Origin: Lentzea tibetensis
Lineage (GTDB): Bacteria; Actinomycetota; Actinomycetes; Mycobacteriales; Pseudonocardiaceae
DNA length: 64,000 bases
Assembly: GCF_007845675.1 (NCBI RefSeq)
Contig: NZ_VOBR01000002.1
Span: forward strand, 62,001-126,000
Direction: 5' to 3'
Positions 48,129 through 55,689 of this stretch are shown in pieces (the first letter of the stretch is position 1; every line of letters starts with the position of its first letter). A model generated the notes under the pieces. It was not told where the DNA came from. It was given only the letters and a program-made list of their open reading frames with translations, and did no database searches. The position numbers were made by a program, and so were the translations under genes.

Positions 48129-48534
48129 GGGCCACCCCCAGCCCGATCATGCCGATGCCGAGCGCGAGGTGCAGCCAGTCGTCAGCGCCGTTGAGCGGCA
48201 CGAAGTTCGCTTCGCTCGCCTTGTCGACGACCAGCCCGTAGAGCCACAGCACCAGGTAGATCGCTCCACCGCCGATGAGGAACCCCCTGGCGCCGCTCGC
48301 GGTGCGAGCCATTGCCAGTCCGGCGACACCGAACAGCAGGTGCACGACGTTGTGCAGGATCGAGACGTGGAAGAGCCCCAGCAGCATGGCGCCGGACTCG
48401 GGGCCTGCGAACGTCATGCTCTCGTAGTCCGTCGTGATTCCTGGGATGAAACCCAGCACACCGACCAGCAGGAAGACCGCTCCGACTCCTGCGGCGGCGC
48501 CCTGCACGGGATTGCGGGTCCTGACATCGACCAT
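48103..48534 (-). CDS. DUF4383 membrane protein
   Basis: Protein of 143 residues with four hydrophobic segments (AAAGVGAVFLLVGVLGFIPG, LLGLFHVSILHNVVHLLFGV, FLIGGGAIYLVLWLYGLVV, WLHLALGIGMIGLGVALA), the DUF4383 layout. The ATG at 48534 has GAGGTGA upstream, and a sigma-B-like promoter lies 39 bases before it. First gene of the operon with the ligase and diiron oxidase. Function unknown. Confidence 0.87.
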   Translation of the reverse strand: MVDVRTRNPVQGAAAGVGAVFLLVGVLGFIPGITTDYESMTFAGPESGAMLLGLFHVSILHNVVHLLFGVAGLAMARTASGARGFLIGGGAIYLVLWLYGLVVDKASEANFVPLNGADDWLHLALGIGMIGLGVALARRRAVR

Positions 48535-48572
48535 TGCGTGGTCACCTCTTCTCTGATCGCGACAACCGGCGG

Positions 48573-48597
48573 CTACCTCTGGTGGGTACGCCCGAAC
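48573..48597 (-). promoter_or_regulatory. Sigma-B-like promoter for the DUF4383 operon
   Basis: On the minus strand GTTC, 15 bases, AGGTAG, 39 bases before the ATG at 48534. Same spacing and distance as the two clearer promoters of this type in the window, with one change in the -10. Confidence 0.45.
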
Positions 48598-48617
48598 CGA
48601 TCGCCCGTCGGGATCCC

Positions 48618-49802
48618 TCAGGGCTGGAGCAGCACCTTGATGGCACCGTCCTGCTTCTTCTGGAACATCTCGTAGCCGTGCGGCGCCTCGACGAGCGGCA
48701 GCTTGTGCGTCACGAACGCCTCGGTGCCCAGCGGGTCGTCGTCGGACAGCAGCGGCAGGATGTCGTCGACCCAACGCCTGACATTGGCCTGCCCCATCCG
48801 CAGCTGGATCTGCTTGTCGAACATCGTCAGCAGCGGCATGGGGTCGGCCATCCCGCCGTACACGCCGGCCAGGGAGATCGTGCCGCCCCGCCGCACGATG
48901 TCGATGGCCGCGTGCAGAGCGCTCAGCCGGTCGATTCCGGCCGTTCGCATCAGCCTGGCGGCCACCGGATCCGGGAGGAAACCGGTGACGTCCTGGGCCA
49001 GCTTCGCGACCGGTGCGCCGTGCGCCTCCATCCCCACCGCGTCGATCACGGCATCCGGGCCGCGGCCGTTCGTCAGGTCACGGATGTGCTCGGCCAGCCG
49101 TTTGCCGTGCTCCCTGAGGTCGAGCGCGGTCGCTCCGCGAGCCCGTGCCCGAGCGAGCCGTTCGGGTACCAGGTCAACGCCGATCACCGTGCCGGCACCG
49201 CGGTGCAGTGCGATCCGCGCCGACATGTCACCGATGGGGCCCAGTCCGAGCACGACCACGCTGCCGCCCTCGCGCACACCCGCGTACTCCACCGCCTGCC
49301 ACGCGGTCGGCAGGACGTCGGACAGGAGTACGAACCGGTCATCCCGTGGGCCGTGCGGCACTTTGATCGGCAACGTGTCACCGAACGGAACGCGCATGAA
49401 CTCCGCCTGGCCGCCGGGCATTTGACCGTAGAGCTTGGTGTAGCCGAACAGCGCGGCGCCGGTGCCCTGTTCGCGGACCTGGGTCGTCTCGCACTGGGAG
49501 TGCAGGCCCTGTCCGCACATGAAGCAGGTGCCGCAGGACACGTTGAACGGGACTACGACGCGGTCGCCCACGCTCAACGTGGTGACCTCGGGGCCTACCT
49601 CCTCCACGACGCCCATCGGCTCGTGACCCAGCACATCGCCCTCGTCGATGAACGCCCCGAGCACTTCGTAGAGGTGCAGGTCCGATCCGCAGATTCCGGT
49701 GGACGTGATCCGCACGATGATGTCCGTCGGTTCCTCGAGCACCGGGTCCGGCACCGTGTCCACTCTGACGTCGCGTTTGCCGTGCCAGGCAACAGCCTTC
49801 AT
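48618..49802 (-). CDS. Zinc-dependent alcohol dehydrogenase (formaldehyde dehydrogenase-like)
   Basis: Protein of 394 residues of the medium-chain dehydrogenase family. Catalytic zinc ligands Cys in GICGSDLH and the GHEPMG motif; structural zinc cysteines in CGTCFMCGQGLHSQC; NAD-binding GLGPIGD. The long insertion and the MPLLTMFDKQIQLRMGQANV region resemble glutathione-independent formaldehyde dehydrogenases. The start at 49802 overlaps the stop of the preceding gene (ATGA) and has GGAGGA upstream, so it is coupled to that stress gene and shares its sigma-B-type promoter. Confidence 0.92.
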   Translation of the reverse strand: MKAVAWHGKRDVRVDTVPDPVLEEPTDIIVRITSTGICGSDLHLYEVLGAFIDEGDVLGHEPMGVVEEVGPEVTTLSVGDRVVVPFNVSCGTCFMCGQGLHSQCETTQVREQGTGAALFGYTKLYGQMPGGQAEFMRVPFGDTLPIKVPHGPRDDRFVLLSDVLPTAWQAVEYAGVREGGSVVVLGLGPIGDMSARIALHRGAGTVIGVDLVPERLARARARGATALDLREHGKRLAEHIRDLTNGRGPDAVIDAVGMEAHGAPVAKLAQDVTGFLPDPVAARLMRTAGIDRLSALHAAIDIVRRGGTISLAGVYGGMADPMPLLTMFDKQIQLRMGQANVRRWVDDILPLLSDDDPLGTEAFVTHKLPLVEAPHGYEMFQKKQDGAIKVLLQP

Positions 49803-50290
49803 CGAGTCCTCCAGCCACTTGTCGTCCCCATCGGCGTTGCCCGGCTCCCGCGCCCGCAAACCCGTGTTGAGGGCGCGCGCGTCTGGGCCTCAGGCGGGCG
49901 AACCGGCTCCGGCCGCCGCGCGACGTGTTGTCCCTTGCCCTGCTGGTCGGTCGCGCTCTTCGCGACGCGGCCGACGACGAACCCGGCCGCCGCGGCGCCC
50001 AGCAGAAACGCGTCGGGCCTGCGACGTGCGAAGTCCTGTGCGGAGTCGAGCAGCCCGCGGGCGCCTCGCTCGTCGAGGTAGCGCGCCGCCTGCCTGCTGG
50101 TGTCGGCCACCTTGTCCCGCACGTCCCGCACGACGTGGTTCGCCTGGGCTCTTGCTTCCCGTGCGACCTGCCCGACCTGCTCCTGAGCTGCCGCACTCAC
50201 CTCTCCTGCAGCTTCCTTGGCGTGGTGCGCCACCGCGGCACCTTCCTGCTGGGCGGCTTCGCGGACACCGCCCACCTGGTTCTCCGTCAC
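49799..50290 (-). CDS. Membrane-anchored Ala-rich stress protein (copy 2)
   Basis: Protein of 163 residues closely related to the product of 30122-30838: same start (VTENQVGGVREAAQQEGAAV), same RQAARYLDERGARGLLDSAQ and membrane segment region, but with an internal deletion of the helical part and a different tail. GTG start at 50290 with GAGGAG upstream. The stop overlaps the dehydrogenase start, so this copy now heads a different operon from copy 1. Confidence 0.8.
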   Translation of the reverse strand: MTENQVGGVREAAQQEGAAVAHHAKEAAGEVSAAAQEQVGQVAREARAQANHVVRDVRDKVADTSRQAARYLDERGARGLLDSAQDFARRRPDAFLLGAAAAGFVVGRVAKSATDQQGKGQHVARRPEPVRPPEAQTRAPSTRVCGRGSRATPMGTTSGWRTR

Positions 50291-50330
50291 GACGGACTCC
50301 TCGTCGGTCGACGTGTACTCGTCTTGCGAG

Positions 50331-50355
50331 CTACCCCGCCGCACTCCGTGCAAAC
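50331..50355 (-). promoter_or_regulatory. Sigma-B-type promoter, minus strand
   Basis: On the minus strand GTTT, 15-base spacer, GGGTAG, 41 bases before the GTG at 50290. It duplicates the arrangement at 30879-30903 and is the better match to the stress-sigma consensus. Confidence 0.72.
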
Positions 50356-50390
50356 GCAGCGGGAGCAAGAGAAGTCATTGCGAGACAGTC

Positions 50391-50415
50391 GTTTTGGTCG
50401 GTGGTTCAGGGGTAG
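50391..50415 (+). promoter_or_regulatory. Sigma-B-type promoter, plus strand
   Basis: GTTT (50391-50394), 15-base spacer, GGGTAG (50410-50415), 39 bases before the ATG at 50454. Divergent from the promoter at 50331-50355. Confidence 0.72.
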
Positions 50416-50453
50416 GTCTCGGAGGTCTCATGTGCCTGTTCGAGGAGGAAGCA

Positions 50454-51038
50454 ATGGCCACTGGAGAGACCGGCGTCGACGACGTCACGTTCGACTTGAT
50501 CTCGGTGCAGTACCACTCGCTCAAGGCGGGGCACGACTACGGCCAGTACGTCCGCGACGCCGAGAACGCGGGCAGGAGTGACATCGCCGACTTCTTCAGC
50601 CGCGTGATGGAGGAAGACTCCGCTCGAGCCAAGCAGTGCCACGACTACATCAGCGAGCTGGCCGGTACGAAGCAGTCCGGTCCTGCCATGACCTGCCCGC
50701 GTCTGGCCCCCACCGCCGGGTGGGCGCGACCCCCCGCAAACACGTCGACGCCTTGCGTCAGCCCGATGAGGGCCGGTCGGCCACACGTGCGCCGGGGGCC
50801 TGTCGGGCGAGCATTCGCGCGCGTTCGTACACGCGCAGCGTGTCGGAGGCGATGCGGTCCCAGGAGTACCGAGCGCAGACCCGGTCCCGCCCCGCGATAC
50901 CGAACTCGTAGCGGTCGGTGTCGCTTGCCAGCAGCGAGTGCAGCGTGCGCGTCAGTGCGCCGGGATCGCGTGGTGGCACGTGCCGGCCGGTCACGCCGTT
51001 CACGACGGCGTCGACGAGTCCGCCGACCGCAGTGGTGA
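50454..51038 (+). CDS. Small ferritin-like/stress protein with apparently lost stop codon
   Basis: The first ~78 residues look genuine: ATG with GAGGAGGAAG upstream and helical sequence DDVTFDLISVQYHSLKAGHD, then NAGRSDIADFFSRVMEEDSA and AKQCHDYISELAG, a pattern like small actinobacterial ferritin-like proteins. After GPAMT the frame runs on for over 100 residues of Arg/Pro-rich sequence antisense to the glycosyltransferase gene and stops at 51038. I infer that the natural stop (about 50690) was lost by mutation. No recognised family beyond the helical core. Confidence 0.6.
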   Translation: MATGETGVDDVTFDLISVQYHSLKAGHDYGQYVRDAENAGRSDIADFFSRVMEEDSARAKQCHDYISELAGTKQSGPAMTCPRLAPTAGWARPPANTSTPCVSPMRAGRPHVRRGPVGRAFARVRTRAACRRRCGPRSTERRPGPAPRYRTRSGRCRLPAASAACASVRRDRVVARAGRSRRSRRRRRVRRPQW

Positions 51039-51954
51039 CCACCGGTGCGCCGCAGGCCATCGCTTCCAACGCAAGTGCGTCGGGTCTGTCGCACCAAGGG
51101 CCGCACACGACGACGTCCGCCGACCGCAACAGGGCCGGTTGTGCGGAGCGTGCCACCTCGCCCGCGAACACAACTCGCTCCGCGACACCGAACTCCACGG
51201 TCAGCGCCCGCAGCCGCTTCGCTTCGGAAGCGTCGTCCGAGCGTCCCGCGATCACGAGCTCTGCGTCATCGAGGGCGGGCAGTGCGGCGATGATGTGGTC
51301 AAGACCGCTGCGCGGCAACAGGTGGCCGAAGGTGACGACGCGGCGCGGAAGGGTGCGACCCGCTCGCGGACCGTCGGGCGTGAAGGCGTCGATGTCCACA
51401 CCGGACGGGATGACCGAGATGCGAGACCGGTTCATGCCCATTCGGATCAAGTCGAACGCCTCGTTCGAACAGTTCGCGACGACGTGCGCCGCCTCGCGGG
51501 CGAGCAGCCGCTCGACATCGGTCCTCTTGGACGTGCTCCCGTCGCCGGAAGAGGCAGCGATGCCGAGCTCGTGGTAGCTCTGCACCACGGGAACACCCGT
51601 CCGGCGTGACGCCAGCACGCTCGCTAGGCCGGACGTCCAGAAGTGCGCATGCACCACATCGGGCGCGTTCGCGTTCCAGTGCTCGACGAGCACGTTGGTG
51701 AAGTCTCCCAAGTGGGGCAACGATTCGAGTCGTTCGGCGGGCCCGGCGGGGACGTGCACAACCTGGTATCCGCGGTCCGCGCGCACGAGATCTGGCAGGT
51801 GGGGGGCGTCTCGGCGGGTGTACACGGTGACCTCGTGCCCGTGCCGGCACAACGCGGCCGCGAGTTCGGCGACGTGGCGACTCTGCGGGCCTACGTCGAC
51901 TGCGTCCGGTGCCGGGAGCGGACTGGCGTGCTCGGACACCATCGCGATCCTCAT
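50758..51954 (-). CDS. Glycosyltransferase, GT4/family 1 type
   Basis: Protein of 398 residues with the GT-B fold: N-terminal half RIAMVSEHASPLPAP ... GPQSRHVAELAAALCRHGHEV, central VIPSGVDIDAFTP, C-terminal donor site DALALEAMACGAPVVTTAVGG with the Glu pair typical of GT4 (retaining). The ATG at 51954 has GGAGGT about eight bases before it. It would transfer a sugar from a nucleotide donor in the cytosol. Acceptor unknown. It stands alone; its end overlaps the run-on frame on the opposite strand. Confidence 0.92.
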   Translation of the reverse strand: MRIAMVSEHASPLPAPDAVDVGPQSRHVAELAAALCRHGHEVTVYTRRDAPHLPDLVRADRGYQVVHVPAGPAERLESLPHLGDFTNVLVEHWNANAPDVVHAHFWTSGLASVLASRRTGVPVVQSYHELGIAASSGDGSTSKRTDVERLLAREAAHVVANCSNEAFDLIRMGMNRSRISVIPSGVDIDAFTPDGPRAGRTLPRRVVTFGHLLPRSGLDHIIAALPALDDAELVIAGRSDDASEAKRLRALTVEFGVAERVVFAGEVARSAQPALLRSADVVVCGPWCDRPDALALEAMACGAPVVTTAVGGLVDAVVNGVTGRHVPPRDPGALTRTLHSLLASDTDRYEFGIAGRDRVCARYSWDRIASDTLRVYERARMLARQAPGARVADRPSSG

Positions 51955-52169
51955 GCCTGCCACCTCCGTCGCGTTCGACGGACGTGATCGGTGATCAACC
52001 CTGAACGTTCGGTGGCGTGCTGATTCATCGGTGAGGTCCCCTTGTGCCACAGGGCAATGACAGCGAGCTGTCTCCTCAACCCGGAATTGCCACTCCTCCA
52101 GGCAGCCGGTGGCCGCCCGGAATCACCACGCTAGGCATGCACCGGTTGAAGAACAAGCACGTGGGACCG

Positions 52170-52194
52170 GTTTATTGGCACTCTTAGCGGGTAT
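52170..52194 (+). promoter_or_regulatory. Consensus sigma-B promoter without an obvious gene
   Basis: GTTT (52170-52173), 15-base spacer, GGGTAT (52189-52194), a perfect match to the stress-sigma consensus on the plus strand. Downstream lies the 3' end of a minus-strand gene, so transcription would be antisense to it or would read a small RNA. The 258-base gap 51955-52212 holds nothing else I can name. Confidence 0.55.
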
Positions 52195-52212
52195 CGGACC
52201 GCAGCGTCCCGT

Positions 52213-52545
52213 TCACGTACGCCACTCCTCCTGCCAGCTGTGATGGGTGTCGTAAGCGAGCGCCAGGAACCGCAACAGCGACTCGTCCTCGGTGTTCTCG
52301 ATCTCGGTGCGCAGCATCGCCACCTTCTCCGGGAACGGAACAGGCGCCCGTTCGCCCTGGGCCTGCACCGGCCCAGGGATGAGCAGCAGGCCTTTGCCGT
52401 CGTCAGACCGCAAGATCCGCAGCCTGCCTCGCCGCTCGGCCTCGTCGAGGAACGGCAACTCGTCGTCCGCCAGGCGCTGCTCGTCTTCGGCGAGCCGGCC
52501 GAGCACGAACTGCCTCAGGTCATCCCGCACCTTGTCGTAGTTCAT
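52213..52545 (-). CDS. Hypothetical protein, DUF6221-like
   Basis: Protein of 110 residues, helical and highly charged: RDDLRQFVLGRLAEDEQRLA, FLDEAERRGRLRILRSDD, and a late FLALAYDTHHSWQEEWRT with a His-His pair. The pattern recalls the actinobacterial DUF6221 family (an assignment from memory). The ATG at 52545 lacks a clear ribosome site. A sigma-B-like promoter points at it from its 3' side on the opposite strand. Confidence 0.65.
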   Translation of the reverse strand: MNYDKVRDDLRQFVLGRLAEDEQRLADDELPFLDEAERRGRLRILRSDDGKGLLLIPGPVQAQGERAPVPFPEKVAMLRTEIENTEDESLLRFLALAYDTHHSWQEEWRT

Positions 52546-52789
52546 GACGTGTGGGGTATCCCGCCGGCGCCCACCGGACACGCGCGGTGTGCTTCGTTCC
52601 CAGTGGGGTAGCACGTTAGGTGGCCGCGTCAGTGCGGCGACGCTTTCGTGGGCCGGACGGTTCCGGCGGTTGAGCAGACAGCTGGCGGGATCTTTCCGCG
52701 AGACTCACGGCCCTCGTTCATCGTCAGAGTTGAAACGACAGACCAGCCGCGACGGTGGCGGAGCAAATGACGACGAGCCAGGGGCTGAG

Positions 52790-53350
52790 TGGATGTGGCG
52801 GGACGGTTCGAGGCCGAGTTCGGCGCGCAGCCGGGCTCGGTAATTGTGGTACTGACGCACCGCCTGTGTGGTCACCGCACGACCTGGACCTGTCGCTGAG
52901 CACCTCCAGCGCGCAGCCGGGCTTGACGCCACCAGTCCTGCTCGGCCTGGACCCACGGTTGCCGCCAGCCCGGTAGGAGATCGGCCTTGAGCAGGGCCAC
53001 GGCGTCTGGACTGGTTCCCGGTGCGGCGGCGAACGCACGCGCGCCGGAAGTCGACGTCGACCTCCGCGGTGAGGGTGAGTGCGTCGTCGGCGACCACGAC
53101 CAGCGGTGTCGACGGCTTGCCGAGCCGTCACAACGACGACCGCAGACAGGCGCTCGCGCGATGGACGGTGGCCTCCGGCCAGAGCAGTGTCGCCGCGACG
53201 GTGCGCGGCACGGGCCCCTCGCACAGCGCGAGGAATGCGAGGAGCCTGCGCGCGGCGGGAACAACGTGGATCGGCGTCTGGTCGCAGTCCAGGCGGAAGC
53301 CGTCGAGCAGCCGGTTCCGCTCGTGGTCCGCGCAGCCGCGAGCCGAGCAG
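52790..53350 (-). pseudogene. BTAD/SARP-type transcriptional regulator, decayed
   Basis: Read across three minus-strand frames, the region gives RLLDGFRLDCDQ, RRLLAFLALCEGPVPRTVAA, TLLWPEATVHRASACLRSSL then an in-frame TGA, LTAEVDVDFRRA, then (shifted) ALLKADLLPGWRQPWVQAEQ, DWWRQARL, and (shifted again) YRARLRAELGLEPSRHI. This is the winged-helix plus bacterial transcriptional activation domain order of SARP/BTAD regulators, broken by one stop and at least two frameshifts. The intact gene probably encoded about 250 residues. Confidence 0.8.
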
Positions 53351-53457
53351 GTTCACCTCCGCGGGCGCAGGCGTCGCACGTGTCGCAGGCCGTACCATTC
53401 GTCGGGAGCGTCAAGCAGCGGCGCCGCGGACTCGGTTCGAGTTGGAAGGCGGCTTGC

Positions 53458-54252
53458 GTGCACGACGAAACAGACCCCGTTGAACGAACACAGTCACAAG
53501 CCCGATCCGTCAACGATGACCGCCCGGATCCTCTGGAGCGACTCGACGAGGCGACCGAGGCGCTCGCCGTGCTACGGGACTCCTTCTCCACCGAGGAGCC
53601 GCTCGGCCAGGCACTGCGCCGACTGGCTGAAACCGCGACACGGGCGATCCCGGACGCCGACGCCGTGACCATCACCGTGATGACTCCGGAACCGCCTCGG
53701 ACAGTGGCCGCCAGCGACGAGCAGCTCGTCGATGTGGACGAGAAGCAGTACGGCGCCAACCGCGGGCCCTGCCTCGAGTCGGCTCGCACGCTCCAGGCCG
53801 TTCGCGCGGTCGTCGGTGAGCACCGGGAGACCTGGCCTGAGTTCGAATCGGCGGCCGAGGAACACGGCGTGCGCGCCTATCTGTCGGTCCCCATCGTGCT
53901 CCCGGCATCGGGCAGGTCCGACGCCGAACACGTTGGGTCGCTCAACATCTACAGCTACACCGCCGCCGCCTTCGACCCGTTCGACGAAGGTCTGATGCGG
54001 CTGTTCACCACCGCCGCGTGCGCCACGATCAGTTCCGCCGACCAGTGGCAGCGGTCTCGTGAGCAGATCAAGCACTTGGAGACCGCGCTCGTCTCACGAG
54101 CGGTGATAGACCAGGCCAAGGGTGCTCTCATGGCGGTGCACGCCTGCACCGCGGAGGAGGCCTTCGCGATGCTCGTGCGGCGCTCACAGCACGACAACGT
54201 CAAACTCCGTGAAGTAGCCCAGGACGTGCTCAACGCCGTCGTGCGCCTCTGA
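53458..54252 (+). CDS. GAF-ANTAR domain regulator
   Basis: Protein of 264 residues: an N-terminal GAF sensor domain (about 60-200, with VTITVMTPEPPRTVAASDEQ, GPCLESARTLQAVRA, AYLSVPIVLP) and a C-terminal ANTAR domain (SRAVIDQAKGALMAVHACTA, EEAFAMLVRRSQHDNVKLRE). ANTAR proteins bind RNA and prevent transcription termination in response to the sensor domain. The start is set at GTG 53458, where AAGG lies about nine bases upstream. No response-regulator receiver is present. Target RNA unknown. Confidence 0.88.
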   Translation: MHDETDPVERTQSQARSVNDDRPDPLERLDEATEALAVLRDSFSTEEPLGQALRRLAETATRAIPDADAVTITVMTPEPPRTVAASDEQLVDVDEKQYGANRGPCLESARTLQAVRAVVGEHRETWPEFESAAEEHGVRAYLSVPIVLPASGRSDAEHVGSLNIYSYTAAAFDPFDEGLMRLFTTAACATISSADQWQRSREQIKHLETALVSRAVIDQAKGALMAVHACTAEEAFAMLVRRSQHDNVKLREVAQDVLNAVVRL

Positions 54253-54304
54253 ATCCTGGTCCGCGTCAGCGACGCAAAGGGTGGCAGGCGGAGTCGACGG
54301 CGCC

Positions 54305-54800
54305 CGGCGGATGCGCCAACAGCTGATGCACATCGGCTCTGCGACCCTGTCTGCGGGGGTGCCGGTCCGGACGCGATACCTGGAACACGTGCGGCGCAGT
54401 GCGCCTGCGGTGCTGACGGGTCGACAGCGCGAACTCGAGGAGTTGGCCTGGTTCTGCACCGCGCCCACGGCTCAGAGCTACACGTGGTGGCGTGGCGAGG
54501 AAGTCTGCTCTGCTGTCGTGGTTCGTGTTGCACCCCCCGGAGGGGGTGTGTGGTGTCGTTCTTTGTGACGGGGGACTGGGCAGGCCGGAACGACAGGGTT
54601 GCGTTCCTCGACAACGTGCTGGAGCAGTTGTTGGCATTGCTCGGCCAACAGCCTCCACCGCTCCTGACCGAGGCGACGCGGGAAGCGCACTTCCTGGGGT
54701 TGCTCGCGGATGCACCAGCCAGTCTGCCGAAACTTGTTGATGCTTATCGTCATGAGGCGCATGGCTTTCTTGACGAGAAGGCGCGCCCGCGTCGCCCAGT
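54305..54800 (+). pseudogene. P-loop NTPase (NACHT/repeat-protein type), N-terminal remnant
   Basis: Successive pieces in three plus-strand frames: RYLEHVRRSAPAVLTGRQRE, LEELAWFCTAPTAQSYTWWR, then ARKSALLSWFVLHPPEGV, then VVSFFVTGDWAGRNDRVAFL and NVLEQLLALLGQQ. This matches the start of the large actinobacterial NTPases whose Walker A (AGKSALLSW) follows a WWR segment. The Walker A glycine is changed to Arg and two frameshifts break the gene; the rest is missing. Confidence 0.7.
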
Positions 54801-54994
54801 TCAGCAGGTCGACACGAGGTGGCCCCGTGCCGCGATCCAACGGCACGGGACCACCGGGTGGAAGAGTCCGGGCGGCTCGCGGAGTGCTGCGCCCCTGCGC
54901 TCGGGTGGCGTCAGCCGGATTGGCCACCGCGGGGTCGGTCCGACGGTGCGAGCGGTCGACCGGACGTCTTCGTGTTGTTCATCGTGTCCACGCA

Positions 54995-55138
54995 TCACCT
55001 GCCTTCCGTGACGGAGGGGAGCGTTGCCGTGCCGGTGCGCCGGTCGGGATGTGGCCCTGCCGGTGCGGGTGGACCGTGTCCCGGTGCGGCGTCGACGGGA
55101 CCGGGCGGCGTGGCTTCGTCCAGCGTCTGTGCGGCCAT
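54995..55138 (-). CDS. Pro/Ala-rich small protein downstream of hsp20
   Basis: Frame of 47 residues, MAAQTLDEATPPGPVDAAPG then HGPPAPAGPHPDRRTG and on. The ATG has AGGAG five to six bases upstream and lies 12 bases after the small heat-shock stop, so it would be translated from the same transcript. Low complexity and no known family; it may be a real small protein or chance. Confidence 0.4.
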   Translation of the reverse strand: MAAQTLDEATPPGPVDAAPGHGPPAPAGPHPDRRTGTATLPSVTEGR

Positions 55139-55150
55139 GACCGCTCCTGG

Positions 55151-55588
55151 TCAGGCGTTGATCTGCTTGACGTCCTGGTCGGTGTGCGTGATGGCGATCT
55201 TGCGGGGCTTGGCCTTCTCCAGCACCGGGATGCGCAGGGTCAGCACACCTGCGTCGTAGGCGGCTTGGATGTGTTCGGTGTCGAGGGTGTCGCCGAGGAA
55301 CAGCTGGCGGGAGAACACGCCCAGCGGTCGTTCCGCGACCTGCATCTCGACGTTGTCGCCGGTGATGGTCGGGCGCCGCTCGGCCTTCACGGTCAGCACG
55401 TTGCGTTCGACGTCGAGCTCGATGGCGTCCGCGGACACGCCCGGCAGGTCGAACGCCACCACGAACTCGTCGCCCGAGCGGTAGGCGTCCATCGGCATCG
55501 CCGTGGGTCGTGACCACGTGCCCGGCCCGGTGAACACCTGCTGCGCCAAGCGGTCCAGCTCCCGGAACGGGTCAGTGCGCATCAACAT
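55151..55588 (-). CDS. hsp18: Small heat-shock protein, Hsp20/alpha-crystallin family
   Basis: Protein of 145 residues with an alpha-crystallin domain: [56 protein letters not shown], and the [20 protein letters not shown] strand ending in the conserved GVLTLxIP. It holds unfolding proteins during stress. The ATG at 55588 has GGAGGT upstream. It is divergent from the RheA-type regulator, and the region between carries two RheA-type operators, one of which overlaps the promoter, so heat-inducible repression is expected. Confidence 0.95.
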   Translation of the reverse strand: MLMRTDPFRELDRLAQQVFTGPGTWSRPTAMPMDAYRSGDEFVVAFDLPGVSADAIELDVERNVLTVKAERRPTITGDNVEMQVAERPLGVFSRQLFLGDTLDTEHIQAAYDAGVLTLRIPVLEKAKPRKIAITHTDQDVKQINA

Positions 55589-55632
55589 CCGGCACCTCCT
55601 CGATGTTTTGTCTGCTGTCAACGCGCACCTCT

Positions 55633-55661
55633 GTTGTAACATGTCGTCGGAACGATGACAA
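55633..55661 (-). promoter_or_regulatory. Vegetative-type promoter of the small heat-shock gene
   Basis: On the minus strand TTGTCA, 17-base spacer, TACAAC, about 45 bases before the start. Operator 1 (55642-55660) lies between and over these boxes, so a bound repressor would block polymerase. Confidence 0.65.
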
Positions 55662-55687
55662 GTCTGTTTGTCGTCGAAAGGATGACA
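55642..55687. promoter_or_regulatory. Two RheA-type operators
   Basis: TGTCGTC-N5-GATGACA occurs at 55642-55660 and again at 55669-55687, centres 27 bases apart. The Streptomyces albus RheA site is TGTCATC-N5-GATGACA, so each copy differs by one base. The first overlaps the hsp20 promoter; the second ends two bases before the regulator's ATG, which fits autorepression. Confidence 0.85.
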
Positions 55688-55689
55688 CG

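Noticed and set aside
52240-52611. Plus-strand frame after the consensus sigma-B promoter at 52170
   Set aside because: Although correctly placed for the promoter, its product is a typical antisense shadow, and the minus-strand frame has better codon use and structure.
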